From contig NC_091930.1 of assembly GCF_041260155.1 (NCBI RefSeq), positions 41,372,096 through 41,436,095 of the forward strand: a stretch of DNA of 64,000 nt. Direction: 5' to 3'. The translations under genes were made by a program, and so were the position numbers. Source of the stretch: Ptychodera flava. Taxonomy: Eukaryota > Hemichordata > Enteropneusta > Ptychoderidae. This document shows positions 1 to 11,006 of the stretch, piece after piece (position 1 is the stretch's first letter; every line of letters begins with the position of its first letter). Under the pieces are notes generated by a model that was not told where the DNA came from, ran no database searches, and saw only the letters and a program-made list of their open reading frames with translations.

Positions 1-287
1 AACAGTTGCGTACACGCGTGCAACAACAGGCAAACAAATACTCAATTTTACTTGACCTTTTATATATAGCGATAAAAAGTATTTTATTTGTTTCACAATA
101 AAGTTATAATAGACTGTGATGGCATTATATTAAAGCAATATGCCATCACAGTTACTAGCGATCACTCAGTGCTTACAGGCGCCGTCAATCTTTTGTACAG
201 TGGTAAAAAAATTGGTATTGCTGACTGCACATGCTGTAATGAAGATACCTTAGTTGACAGCTGTAATAACAGAAACTCATCACACAC

Positions 288-1623
288 CTTGACCTGCCCA
301 TCCCCTCCGACAAGAAATTTGTGACTTGAGATCTTTCCTAACACAGTTTGCTGGTCACAGTCATGTAATAGTTGTAAGCATTCACATACGCCCAAAGCGA
401 GATCCACTCTCGTTGTCCACTCACAGCTTCCAGAATGCGTGCTTATTACATTCCTCAACGAACCCCTTTCCTCGTATTCCATCACGAGCCAGTGTGTATC
501 TGCCAGTTTCAAAGATATAGGTGGTTCTCAAAAGGTGACCCTAAATCTACATCTCACTCTGAGTCTCTCAGTAATCAGATTTGATATGTACTTCTATGCA
601 TTGAGTGTTTCTTACATAAAATTATTTCCGATGTTGAGACCTTTGCAAAAGGGTCAAAGAAAACATCAAATGCATTTTGAACGCACCAGCCTTTCGATGG
701 CTTCGTCGGTTGAAAATAGTATTTAAATCGATAGGCATTCGATCTGCATATTGAATACATACAGTCCCTAATGCGTTGATAAATTGCACATAGTGGCCTA
801 CCTGTCTCCACATCGTCCACTACACCTCTAACCTTAACATAGTGCCTGCTGTCACAAGAAGTCATTCGGTGAAAGCATCTGTATAGCATATTACGACTGC
901 AGTTCTGATTCCTTAAAGAAACCAAATGGCTACTTAAAAGCCTTGCTTTATAAACCCCAAACATACCTGTATGCCGAGCAACAATGATAGATACAGTAAT
1001 ACCTATGACACCGATAATTCCTCTACCACCACCACCATCAACATCAACAACAACAACGTCTTCATCTGTAAGAGTTATATCTTTTACTTCACGAATATAA
1101 AAAAGAAACATCAAATTAACACTTACTATATGTTATCTTTGTCATTACTAAAAACTTTTGTGATGTCATACCTCAGATTATTATTTATAATATATCGGAT
1201 TATCAAGCATTGTGGCCCAAGATGATTTCTACATCTACAGATGCATGTGCATCGATAAAATAATAAAATCATAGCAATGATATACCCCCTCCTGACCCAT
1301 AATGGACGTAAGCAAACTTTGCACTACGTAATGTACTCTCATCCGCCTCGTACATTATGTTGTACAAAGTTTGCTTTCGTCCATTATGGGCAGGAAGGAG
1401 GTACATTATTGCTTTAATGTATGTATGGGTAAGGAGATATGTTTAGAACAATTTATTTATTTCAAACCGATGTCTTGGAATATACTCTTTTACAGCAACA
1501 GTTTCTCCAGCGAACTTGCTCGTCTTACAGAACTAGTATCTGTCCCATCCATTGAAGTCAATTCAGAGATGTCATCTCTTGATAAGTTGAAGTTTCCCAG
1601 TTCTTGGCAAACTAGTGCTTCTG
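288..1623 (-). CDS. Gene 1 kinase-like domain, N-lobe to catalytic-loop region (partial)
   Basis: Exons about 1534-1623, 802-966 and 288-499. They encode a lead-in (LSRDDISELTSMDGTDT), a degenerate glycine loop (MFGVYKARL), a beta-3 strand with R where the ATP-binding K should be (LVSLRN), helix C and beta-4 (HYVKVRGVV), the hinge (HWLVMEYEERGSL) and helix E (LALGVCECLQLLHD). At the catalytic loop the sequence reads TVLGKISSHKFLV, so HRD is replaced by LGK and the metal-binding N by K. This is a pseudokinase by sequence. The activation segment and the rest of the C-lobe lie outside the window. Positions 971-1110 stay open upstream of 966 but are low-complexity GTT/GGT repeats and were not counted. 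Confidence 0.65.
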
Positions 1624-1638
1624 CTGTTTAAATAAATA

Positions 1639-1700
<62 letters not shown>

Positions 1701-4700
1701 CATGTAAGTCCAGCTATATGATGGAATTCCATGTATCATAATTATAACCATTCATGACATTGAACAAGAAAATGGACCTCTAAGAGGTAAACAATATTTT
1801 TCAGTCAAAACACATTGATTGGCAGTCATATATTTCTATCATACCTTACATATTATTGTAATTTAGCCGTAGCGACTTACGGTTGCATGTACCACAATTT
1901 GTCATGATTCTTTCCATTTGGCACATTTTGGACTCTTTCAAGGAATTTCTATATTCAGAACACTGAGCTTCCATTGCTTTGACCTTCTGCTTTTCTTCCT
2001 TTAGTTTCGTCTCCAGTTCAAGACACTCTTTCTCATACAGGGCACTTTTTTCTTCCATGCGGTCTCCTGTACGGTATAAAGAGACAACTCTCAGAAGGAA
2101 TGCAAACAATATCTATGTGAGCTAAAATAGTACATACAAAATCCACCCAATTATATTGTTAGACTCCTTTCCAAAAGCTCTATCTCTGACCGAGAATCAC
2201 CAGTTTATCTTTAAAACGAAGTCTCTATTAAATTTCCTTAGCAGGTACTGATTTTGAATTTTCAACAATCTTCTTTATGCATAAACATTATGAGCTTGCA
2301 GTAGGGTGTTTTTCTCACCAATATTTTACCAGGATAAATGAAACGGAATGTACATATTTTCAGTAAATTATAATACATGTGCACTATGTTTGAACTGTTG
2401 AAAAAAGTACATCGATCATAGACAAATATTATCAAGCGTTTTGACTGGTTTTTAATAAGATTTGAATTTGACGCTATTTTCATAGATGTTTTAAAACATC
2501 CTGCAAGAGGGATATCCTGAAAATACTGTCCCTATTTTTCAATGGTTGGATTTTGCATGCATTTATTAAAATATACCATTAATTACCGTAGTTTTTCAGT
2601 TCAAGTACAAGTTTTTCTAAGTTTGTTGTTTTCTTGAACTGTGTTCGTATGCTATTCATGTCACATTCGAGAACTTCGATACGCTTGAGACACTCCCTGA
2701 GAAGTTGCTCCAATCTTTCCATATCGTATTCAACTTTTCTGGTATCTTGCGGTCGACAGTCTTCATTTTCTACAGACCTGTACTTTGTTTGTAAAACTGT
2801 ATGACAATAAAAGTAAGAAAATTATTGAAAAAATTGGTTGTAAAATGTAATTATTATTGAATAAATGGAATTATAAGACTTTTTTGAAACAAATTAATAA
2901 CAATAATAGCAATATCTGTATGATGTCCTTAGATAAATTGTCAGTGAAAATATTTTTCGTTTCAAATTGTTCGCCTAAAACAAATTATAGGCCTTCCAAC
3001 CAATCTCCTTATGTGAATAGTCTAGGCGGTATTACGTTTTTGCATTTCCGCAACTTCATTCTTCATCTTGTGTATTTCCATTTCCTATTCGTTATCAACT
3101 CCTGTTGTGAAGCATTTTCAAGACGTAATATCATGACTTGGTCTTCAAGTTGTTTCTTATCTTTCTGCAGTTCACCCCTCTCTTCTTCCAATATTTTTTG
3201 CTTCACTGATGGTTGTGTCGACTTTGCTCACCACTTAGCCCCCGATTCGTAACTGAACCAGAATATAAACGACATCAAGGAGAACGGTTGAATGTGAAGA
3301 TTTAAATAATCAAGAGCGTCGAATATTATAATATGCACAAAATATTGATAATTGTAGCACATCACTCTCTTTAATAGGACAGTTTGTATATTTGAAAGTT
3401 ATCAAAGACAGCCAACACTGTAGGTAATAAATTCCCATGACGCAAATGCAGTAATTCCAAAATTGATGGAAGAAAAACATTACAAAGGATCCATTTGTTT
3501 ACCGAAAGTAGAAATATATCCTAATATTATGCCCTTATTTCCTTAACTGAAACTGAACACATTTTATGAACGTTAACTTAACATGACTTATCATTTATCC
3601 AGCACTCCTCATTCTATAGTTTCATTTTATTTTATTTTTTACTGAATATATTAAACCTTCACCATACACGTTATGGCTACAATCCTATTTGAATATTCAT
3701 CTATCACAAACCTGACTCTTCCCTTTGTTCGGTGACAGTTTTAAATTCAGCGATAGATTCCTCTTGAAAAACCTATTACCAAAAAACAATGCATAATTGT
3801 TTATGGTCATCCGGCCATACAGAATGTTCAGATTCGTTGTAATTTTAAACAGTCGAAATATGAGTCATACAGAGACAAATAGATCTAGCTGCAGATTATA
3901 CAGGGGAAGACCTGAGTCTTCCCTTAAAAACAAAAACTATGAGTCTTTACTGAAAAGTAATCAAAACAATAAGGAGTTACAACGTCAGTAACTTTATCAG
4001 ACAGACAACATACAGCGCCACCTGCAGGTAGAGGTCTAGAGGTCATCCCTCACGCTCAGACTGATCTTAATTTGCCCTCTGCTACTGTCCCTCATCTGAG
4101 AGTTCAAACTGTAGCTATATTTTATATTATTCATCATTTTGATGCTGTGCACTTGGAACATTCTTACATTGTGCGTTTAGGTATTATGCGTGCTATAACC
4201 CCTTGAGAAAATTCATATTTTAAGAACACGTACGAACCTTCTTTTCCTACTAAGTGCGATAAGGTGGATGTGACATGTTTTGTTATTGGATTAAACTTGA
4301 ATTAACGTCAAATGATGGAATTTGTTGCTTTACTGTTGCCTTACAACGTTTGATCACAGTCTTAACAATGATCTCTCTAACAAAAATGTTTGACCAACGG
4401 ATTTGTACTTGTCGTTTGTCATGATGACCGTTCAATATATAGGGTTTCAAGGCATGTGCTAGGGCTTCATTGCATCGCGTGCACTGTTCGGGTGTTCGCC
4501 CAATTTGTGCATGACCTTGATAGCGCATGGTTCCAAACATACTTTTATTGATGTTAAGCGTTTCAGGTCGGCTATTAACTTGCGCCGCCCTGCTGACAGT
4601 ATACTGTGTTTAGACATTTATTCCAAGCATTATTTTGTATTTAATTATTCAACTCACTTAGCAATAAAAACCCAGCGACAAAAAGTAAGCTTAAGCATGA

Positions 4701-6458
4701 AATCTCACCTCACTGCACACAAAGAAATTGTACAACTCCACGTCTCCCGGCGGCTCCTCATCTTTCACCTTTGTCCTCACAACCTGTCTACAGCTAGATG
4801 TATAAATGAAAATTCCGTTGGCTCAATATAGCGCTTTGGCGGAAAATTCTGAAGATGTCTAATTGTTCACGTATCATTGTTGTTTTGAATTATGTGTGCA
4901 TTTCTTCATTAAAAACATTATGGTAGCACAAAACAATTAAAGGTTATAAATGTTACACCAAAAAATAAATAATATACATATACCTGCCAAAGTAGCTAAT
5001 ATATGAATTAATCCAGCAATCAATCTATCAATGGATCGATTAACAGATATATCATAGGTCGATCGATGAACACACATACAAATACATATGAAAATAAATT
5101 AAATACATACATGCCCGCCTACCTGCCTGCCTAGCTACCTAGCTACCTGCCTGCCTACCTTTCAACCTACCTTCATACACATACATACGTAAGTACGTAC
5201 GTACGTACGTACGTACGTACGTACGTACGTACGTACGTACGTACGTACGTACATACATACATACATACATACATACATACATACATACATACATACATAC
5301 ATACATACATACATACATACATACATACATACATACATACATACATACATACATACATACATACATACATACATACATACATACATACATACATACATAC
5401 ATAGCATTCCCTTCTATTCCAATAATTTTGTTTTTACCTTCACTTTCTTCATACTGAATTACCGCAATCTTCTTTTCTTGGTCCATATTTTTACTTATCG
5501 TATCCCCTCCGCCAATTTTAGGACGACTGTAAAATACGTCTATGTCATCCAAGGTTGTGCTCTTGTGTTTAATATTTTTAACTAGTAGGAAAGATCTTTT
5601 AAACACCTTCATGACTACCACTCTTTCTCGTGTTCGCAACATTTCCTTCAGGGTTTGAAAATCTATAATATCGGAAAAAATATATCGAATGTTAGGCTTG
5701 TAAAATGATATGAAGTACACCAAATGTAGAATTCTGATGAAATAGGTACAGAAAGAAGTAGTGTACTTGCATTCTTAACGAATTAATTAACAACCAACGA
5801 TAAAATCAAAGTCAGACATAAAGATTTCACCGATGAGTGATCAACACTCAGATACACAACGAAAGCTTGAGGTAAGCAGAAGATCTTAAAACTTACTAAC
5901 CAACAATCTTATGTGAGTAAGTAGCGATCACCGACGTCTTATTTATTCTCTCCAATGCTGGTTCCTCTTTTCCTTTAACACAATGTCGAAGCATTTTTAA
6001 AATCTGTTCATCGCTCAAGTCTTCTGTTAACCACATAAACAATAATGAATTCTCATCTCTACGGGCATGGGCACACAGTGTTGGCACAAACTTGTTAACG
6101 AAAACGTCATCTCCGACGAAGCGGTGCTCCAAGTCTTCAAGCAGACGATCAACTTCCAGTAATGAAAGGGAAAAAAGAAATATTACTCGATGCATTATGT
6201 TGCATATCTACAAACTTGCACTTGAGATGAATCCTTAAACAAATTGACAAACAAACGCATCCATATGTTGAGCATGTCACTTACCGAATTTAGTCTGACA
6301 TTGCAAAATAACACTTTTATCTTCCCTGTAAATGTATTCTATTCCTTTGATGTGTCCGGAATTTATGCCGGAGCCCAATGTGTCCATCACCTGTTTGTAG
6401 CTGTCTGCATTGCGAAAGCGAAGTTGTATGCTATTTCTGGCGCTTGGGACATCCGAGT
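288..6458 (-). CDS. Gene 1: RRM / coiled-coil / pseudokinase protein (3' end off the window)
   Basis: Multi-exon minus-strand gene read from splice junctions and shared domains. Proposed exons, 5' to 3' in the gene: 6285-6458, 5901-6152, 5438-5662, about 4380-4464, 3712-3762, 3036-3226, 2587-2796, 1881-2066, about 1534-1623, 802-966, 288-499; it continues beyond position 1. Most junctions have GT/AG ends and phase 1 agrees from exon to exon. Domain order: N-terminal alpha/beta segment, PARP14-type RRM, about 200 residues of coiled coil, kinase-like domain lacking catalytic residues. It is a paralog of the genes at 31.1-35.5 and 52.4-59.7 kb. The start exon is not certain; candidates lie at 7.4-9.5 kb. 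One single-base deficit interrupts the exon at 3036-3226. Function unknown; the kinase fold is probably non-catalytic (inference). Confidence 0.7.
1283..1403. mobile_element. Foldback (MITE-like) hairpin inside gene 1 intron
   Basis: Two arms of about 54 bp, 1283-1336 and 1350-1403, are inverted copies separated by a 13-base loop; they share CCCATAATGGACG, AGCAAACTTTG and TAATGTAC in reverse complement with few mismatches. It lies in the intron between the exons at 1534-1623 and 802-966. Confidence 0.75.
1641..1699. repeat. (TCAA)n microsatellite
   Basis: About 14-15 copies of a TCAA tetranucleotide lie in an intron of gene 1, just upstream (in gene orientation) of the acceptor of the exon ending at 1623. 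Confidence 0.95.
1881..3762 (-). CDS. Gene 1 coiled-coil exons
   Basis: Four exons: 3712-3762, 3036-3226, 2587-2796 and 1881-2066. Each is rich in E, K, L and Q with heptad spacing, for example KQLEDQVMILRLE, RLEQLLRECLKRIEVLE and ECLELETKLKEEKQ. The phase-1 joins fit only if one base is missing in 3036-3226, near the AAA run at about 3,113-3,117; without it the frame ends early in an AGA-TGA. The donor at 1881 (CAACC then GTAAGT) and the acceptor at 2066 are strong. The coil presumably drives oligomerisation of the protein (inference). Confidence 0.65.
4380..4464 (-). CDS. Gene 1 RRM C-terminal exon
   Basis: After an acceptor ...AATGAAG the frame reads ALAHALKPYILNGHHDKRQV and then QIRW, the last helix and strand expected for the RRM begun at 5438-5662. 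The phase-1 join gives a continuous frame. The donor end is not clear; several GT positions lie between about 4,360 and 4,385. The equivalent exon in gene 3 is 59,027-59,115. Confidence 0.5.
5190..5403. repeat. Compound (ACGT)n-(ACAT)n microsatellite
   Basis: A run of ACGT units (about 5195-5250) changes directly into an ACAT run (about 5250-5403). It is an intronic tetranucleotide array of gene 1. All frames stay open through it, which produces spurious long reading frames rich in Tyr, Val, Cys and Met. Confidence 0.97.
5438..5662 (-). CDS. Gene 1 RRM-like exon (PARP14/PARP10 type)
   Basis: The exon runs from an acceptor TATTATAG to a GTAAAA donor (225 bp, phase 1 at both ends). It encodes strand 1 as FLLVKNI, then a helix DDIDVFYS, the glycine turn KIGGGD, and a final strand IAVIQYEES. 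This matches the RRM-like repeats of PARP10/PARP14, which have LxVxNI, xLxxYFE, GGGxI and aϕϕxFed blocks. The RRM tail (ALAHAL...QVQIRW) is on the next exon near 4380-4464. RRMs of this class bind RNA or mediate protein contacts. Directly downstream on the plus-strand map is a large ACGT/ACAT microsatellite inside the intron. Confidence 0.7.
5901..6458 (-). CDS. Gene 1 N-terminal exons: unknown domain with WxTE-like motif
   Basis: Two exons, 6285-6458 and 5901-6152. The first follows the acceptor TTATTCTAG and ends at a GTAAGT donor; the second follows a pyrimidine-rich acceptor and ends at GTTAGT. The join is phase 1 and stays open. The second exon encodes helix-rich sequence (VDRLLEDLEHRF...) followed by a hydrophobic strand LLFMWLTEDL and, about 30 residues later, SVIATYSH. 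The same strand-WTE-helix-strand layout occurs at 34,548-34,807 and 7,396-7,656. I do not recognise the domain; it is not obviously TIR, death-fold or macro. It may be a small alpha/beta module preceding the RRM. Confidence 0.6.
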
Positions 6459-6522
6459 CTAGAATAAATTATGTGAGTTACATTTTATGAAACAAAATAA
6501 CATTACTTTTTCTGACAAAACT

Positions 6523-6694
6523 CTACGACCTCGGAGGGCACTCTCCGGCGTGCCGAATGTACAATTACCAAGGGGATACGGTGTATTCTGTCGCCAGAAC
6601 TTTTCCGTGCTTCGTTCGGAAAGTACAAGCAGAGTACACTGTATACCTTAGGAAATAACTTGGAAACGCCAAAGAGCGCCCTCCGAGGACATGG
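6523..6694. mobile_element. Foldback element upstream of the gene 1 exons
   Basis: Arms of about 65 bp at either end are imperfect inverted copies; both contain CCTCGGAGGGC in opposite orientation, and the interior parts pair as GGTRTACRGTGTAYTCTG. No coding sequence. It resembles a short non-autonomous DNA transposon. Confidence 0.6.
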
Positions 6695-7395
6695 ATTCTG
6701 TTATATTACATAGGTTCCCGAACTTTGTCGATCACCGTCGAAAGAAAGATAATCGTGAATCGGTCCGACTGCATATAGATTTTTTAAATAGCGCATTGAT
6801 ATGCTGTGAATGACCCTTTTCATCAGCTGCGAGCTCACTGATTGGCTAAGGGAAACTTTTCACCATTTATATGCGAATATTTTGATGCGGAGTTCATTCT
6901 GTCACTGTGTATCCCTTTCGATTAAGAAAAAACAAACCAGATGCAAACAAACAGAAATCTGAAATACTTTTAAGACATGTGAACAAAATTGGCATTTAGA
7001 GCAACAAGATCAACTGTGATGAACTGGCAACACCATTGCAAGGATTGCCAAGTACTGATCGGCGCGTTGTCTTCAGGAGCCGATCTATCGCTCGCGTTGC
7101 TGGCCATGCCAACAGATGGCAACAGATATTTGCCATGGCCGACACTGGTGGCTACACTCTCGCTTGTCGATGTTCTCGGTCACGGGTTGAATTTGTTATC
7201 AGCTCCACTCAACGTTTTACTCATTTGCCGTTGTTGATCTTCGTTGGCTATTGATTTGATAACTGGATACCGAATATAGCTTATACTCTTCGTCACTATG
7301 ATATCGTACGCTGACGTAAACTTTAGCAAGTAGTGGGTCAATCTTGACTGGTGGAATACTCACGAGGCTACTAGTTTCCGTTGTTATTGTCCGAC

Positions 7396-7656
7396 GCCGT
7401 TAGACGAAAACGACAACTTCGCGACCCGTTTTCATAACGTTACGATGTTTTTGTTTGTTTTGCAACCCAACCAAAGCGTTGACATTTTCGGTCGAGACTA
7501 CTGCAACAAATCTTGCGGATGTCGACGGCTTTATCCTAGATTTCGCCGCTACCAATTCCATCGTAGTCACAGTTTTTCCTTCCGTCCATGCCAAGATATT
7601 CGTTTCACTTCGATAAACAAGTTCTGATTCTGAATGTTCAAAAATAAAAACAGTTC
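7396..7656 (-). CDS. Isolated exon with WTE-like segment
   Basis: An acceptor ATTTGCAG is followed by an open frame of about 85 codons that ends at a TAA at about 7,400. It includes NILAWTEGKTVTTMELV and, about 25 residues later, ARFVAVVSTENVN. The layout (hydrophobic strand, WTE, helix, strand) parallels the N-terminal exons of gene 1 (5901-6152) and gene 2 (34,548-34,807), so it is probably a related module: an extra 5' exon of gene 1 if an internal donor such as GTAACG near 7,441 is used, or the last exon of a small separate gene. No upstream exon with a matching phase could be fixed. Confidence 0.45.
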
Positions 7657-7699
7657 TGCAAATCGCAATAATTATGTTTTCTCGACAAGTATACAATCC

Positions 7700-9450
7700 G
7701 CTTCAATATTTATTGTTTTTCCGGAGCCGGCTATAATAATAACTAAGAGGAGGTTTTACTGGATAATAACTATTTGTAAAATATTAAGCAATAAATAATT
7801 ATTTAATTGCACGCGACCTGTTTGCAAAATGCTTTGCAGTTGGCAAAACACGAGAAATATTTTGTTAAAAGTAAGCAATTACTAAAATATTTGAAAGCAG
7901 TGATAATTACCTGAATCAAAAGCTAAAATATTCAGAAAAGTGTCACTGTTTTTTCAAAAATGAAAAAATAGAGTCTTAGAAAAAAAAAACTATAAAAAAA
8001 ATTTTGACACCCTTTGTGAAAATACCAACTTTATTTGCAGCCAACAGATTGGTAATCTGTGGTACATTATGTAATATTGCTGTTTATCCTATAAATAAAT
8101 TGCTGTCACAGTGGCTGTATCAAACACCATATACGCCAAAAAAAAACAAACGTACTAATTTTGTGTCACACAACGGATTGTTGTTCAAGATTGACACAAA
8201 TTTGTAATGCCGCAATTGCCTCGTATATTTTATATCAATCGGACACGACAATATAGGGCAGGACGTGACCTGCCAAAGTGTTCTATGAGTATCACTCTCT
8301 GCATATATCCTACGGCTGAAAAGTTATATGACTAACGTAGGCTTTTTCACTACCCTAACTCGCTCAGCATCACGGAACCGGTAAAAGAACTATTGTTGAG
8401 AATGAAGACATTTGAAAAGGGCATATTTTATTTGCAGGAGTTAATTTTTGTGATTTTGAATATTTAAAACTTATAATAATCAAACTCTCAAATGTTGCAA
8501 TTCTTTTCTGAAACTCCTTACAAGGCTTTTAGGGTGAGCAAAATTGTCACAGTATTGGTTTTTCGAAAATCGGAAATGTTATCTTCCAATACTGTCTACA
8601 CATTGATGGCGGCCATTTTGAGGAAAATCGGTAAATATTGGCTTATATGTTTCGCAAGATAATTTTAAACTCTTACACCGTAACCTTTAGTTTTGGTCTT
8701 GATTTGATGAGAGTATATCTGAAACTTTCAATCTGAACGATTGGACAAGCGTTTACCCTTTCGTTTTGGAGGTGGATATTAATCGTAGTACGGTGATTTT
8801 TTTCTTAATATGAGCAAGAGCGTGCATCTTCGAACTACTTTCATTTCGCTAGCTATACGAAATTGATATCCACATAGTCCCGTTTGTAAAAAAACTGCCC
8901 TAGACTCGAATTCTTTCTTCCCATTTTGCTGTACAAGGTGCAGTGAACCTGGCGACATCTGTTGATTGCGATGCCTGAAGCGATTAAAAATGTTAAAAAC
9001 ATTATTGATCCGTCGCTGCTGGTTCTGACAGGTTGTAAATTAATTAAAAGAGTATATCATTAAAGAGACTGCTATCCGTTACGCAGCTTACACACGAGGC
9101 CCCTTATGTGAGCTGTAAAATGTTATATGCATTTTAGATTTTAGCTTTTGAATATGTTGTCCGAAATGGAATGTTTTTTGAGTAAATATACGTGTAGGTG
9201 TGTTTGAAGTAAGAATAATATATATCCAGGGGAATGAAAAAAAATAAAATAAAATTATTGGCATATTTCAAAAATTGCTCAAGTTCTTATTTGTAATTTT
9301 ATGTTAGTTTTGTTTTTTTTTGGTTTCCGATCGAGGTTTTGAGTCCTTGGGGGTTGCTGTCAGTGAAAAAGTGCAAAGTGCCAAATTTGTTCACTGTCCT
9401 TTAAAATATGTACGGTGAAATATAAACGTTGCATGAGCTACTTAAATGAA
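7700..9450. other. No gene seen
   Basis: AT-rich unique-looking sequence. I see no convincing exon, RNA gene or inverted repeat in this stretch on either strand. Confidence 0.5.
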
Positions 9451-9480
9451 ATGCTATAGCTGCTTCGTAACTTCGCTCAC

Positions 9481-9532
9481 CTCTGGTTCCATTACTATCT
9501 TCACTGTTTTTCTGATTTGCAGACCTATCCAT
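9481..9532 (-). CDS. Possible first coding exon (start codon)
   Basis: An ATG at 9530-9532 opens a short hydrophilic frame (MDRSANQKNSEDSNGTR) that ends exactly at a strong GTGAGC donor after CCAGAG. It could be the start exon of the gene carrying 7396-7656 or of gene 1. The overlapping longer frame from 9,624 is also open, so the assignment is tentative. Confidence 0.25.
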
Positions 9533-10047
9533 GTCCCCTGAAAAAGCACTGCGTCATTCAAAACTGGTCTGCCGCTCTCAGGCGCTACTGATCGTTTGTA
9601 TGTTATGGCGGCTTTTGGTTGGTTCATAACTGTCACGTGACACATTGATAAAGACCATGATATAAATAGCATGGGAAACAATAAAAAAGATCAGCTGTTC
9701 GCTACATGAATTTGTCTTCAGAAAACAAGATATATTCATATTTTCTTGTTTTTTTATCAGAAGCTCGAACTAAATTTTTAACAGAGTTTTTTGAGGCTTT
9801 TTTGTTTATTTTTTGTTTCCGTTAAAAAATTTCAGAAAATTGGAATAGCGTTTATCGTGTTCAATATCTTTTTATAAAATGTTGGCTTTCATGAAATGCT
9901 TAAGAATTTGCAACCCTTATAAGAAGGAAGATAACGTTGGCGGATGCTCTAACACGAAAATAGCAATATTTTCCTTTTAACAATTTTTTTTCGCCATTTC
10001 TCCCTGAGTTGTTGGTAAATATTTTCAGGGCGGGATAATCGAACGTA

Positions 10048-10049
<2 letters not shown>

Positions 10050-10094
<45 letters not shown>
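10050..10094. repeat. (TC)n microsatellite
   Basis: About 22 uninterrupted TC units, 240 bp before the 5' LTR. Confidence 0.95.
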
Positions 10095-10098
<4 letters not shown>

Positions 10099-10332
10099 CA
10101 CGCACAACCTTACACACTATGATAAACAAATAATCAGAACACCTGCTCATGTCGTCAGGGTTAGTGCGATTAGTTTTTGCAGAATTATTTAACATTAATA
10201 TTTGATTTAAAAAGAAAAATCATGAAAATAGCTTTTTAACTGTATATTTACTTGACTTATCGGTAAGTGTACCCGTGCTGCAATGTATTTGTATATTTTC
10301 CCCAAGTAAGCGAATTTTGACTTGATGACTTT

Positions 10333-10901
10333 TGTTATGTAGGTCATTCCCCCCACACTCATCATGACCTGAGTTCAATTAGTCTAGAACATTCTCAAGG
10401 TCACTGCCCTTGATGACCTCACAACCTTGAATTCAATTAGTCATGTTTGGAATGTTCTGGAAAGTTGATTAGTTGTGTAAGGGAGATAATTTTAGAACAG
10501 TAATTAGCATGTCAATAAAAGTTCTAGATTGTTCTTATATGCCTTTATAAAAGGGACGTGCTCAGCTTCCAGTCAGACTTTTGGGATCGTGTCTCTTGTG
10601 TGTTACTAAACTCCAGCAGTAGTCATTCTCAAGACTTTTCAAGACCTTCACTGCCAACGCTGGATTTATACTGGGACTTTGTGCAGCTTCAAGCCTGCAA
10701 GCCAAAGGACTGTTCATTCATCCGACTGACTGTTACAACTCTGAGACTGGAGCTTTGCCGTCCAGCTGAGATAAGTAGTCTGTACACTTTTAAAGCTTGT
10801 ACTCTGTCCCTAACTAGCAATTAGTTTTGTTTTCGTAATAAATTTTGTTTAAACGGAAACTGCTGAGTTCACCCTTTTGTTCGTTTTCTCTGCACGTAAC
10901 A
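10333..10901 (+). repeat. 5' LTR
   Basis: 569 bp, bounded by TGTTATG and CGTAACA (5-bp inverted ends). Contains a TATA box (10,546-10,553) and an AATAAA (10,837-10,842). It aligns end to end with 16,030-16,598 with six single-base indels and no substitution seen. Confidence 0.95.
10546..10553 (+). promoter_or_regulatory. LTR TATA box
   Basis: TATAAAAG, 35 bp before the CAGCTTCC-type start region in the 5' LTR; the same motif is present in the 3' LTR. It is the likely U3 promoter for the genomic RNA. Confidence 0.6.
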
Positions 10902-10905
10902 AAAT

Positions 10906-10923
10906 TGGGGGCTCGTCCGGGAT
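10906..10923 (+). promoter_or_regulatory. Primer binding site, tRNA-Pro type
   Basis: TGGGGGCTCGTCCGGGAT begins 5 bases after the LTR end. This is the 18-nt sequence known from gammaretroviral primer binding sites that pair with the 3' end of tRNA-Pro. Confidence 0.85.
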
Positions 10924-11006
10924 ACGAATATTTTGAGCCGTTTGACAACATTTTGCCTGCCTTTTTCAAAAACTACTGTATACTGTGAACTCAGCGAAAT
11001 TCAATC

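Noticed and set aside
971-1114. Glycine- and valine-rich extension before the gene 1 N-lobe exon
   Set aside because: Translation of GTT/GGT low-complexity DNA; the acceptor at 966 and the paralogs do not require it.
5162-5723. Long minus-strand frame with repeated Tyr-Val-Cys-Met residues
   Set aside because: It is the translation of the tetranucleotide array; only the part at 5438-5662 (RRM exon) is coding.
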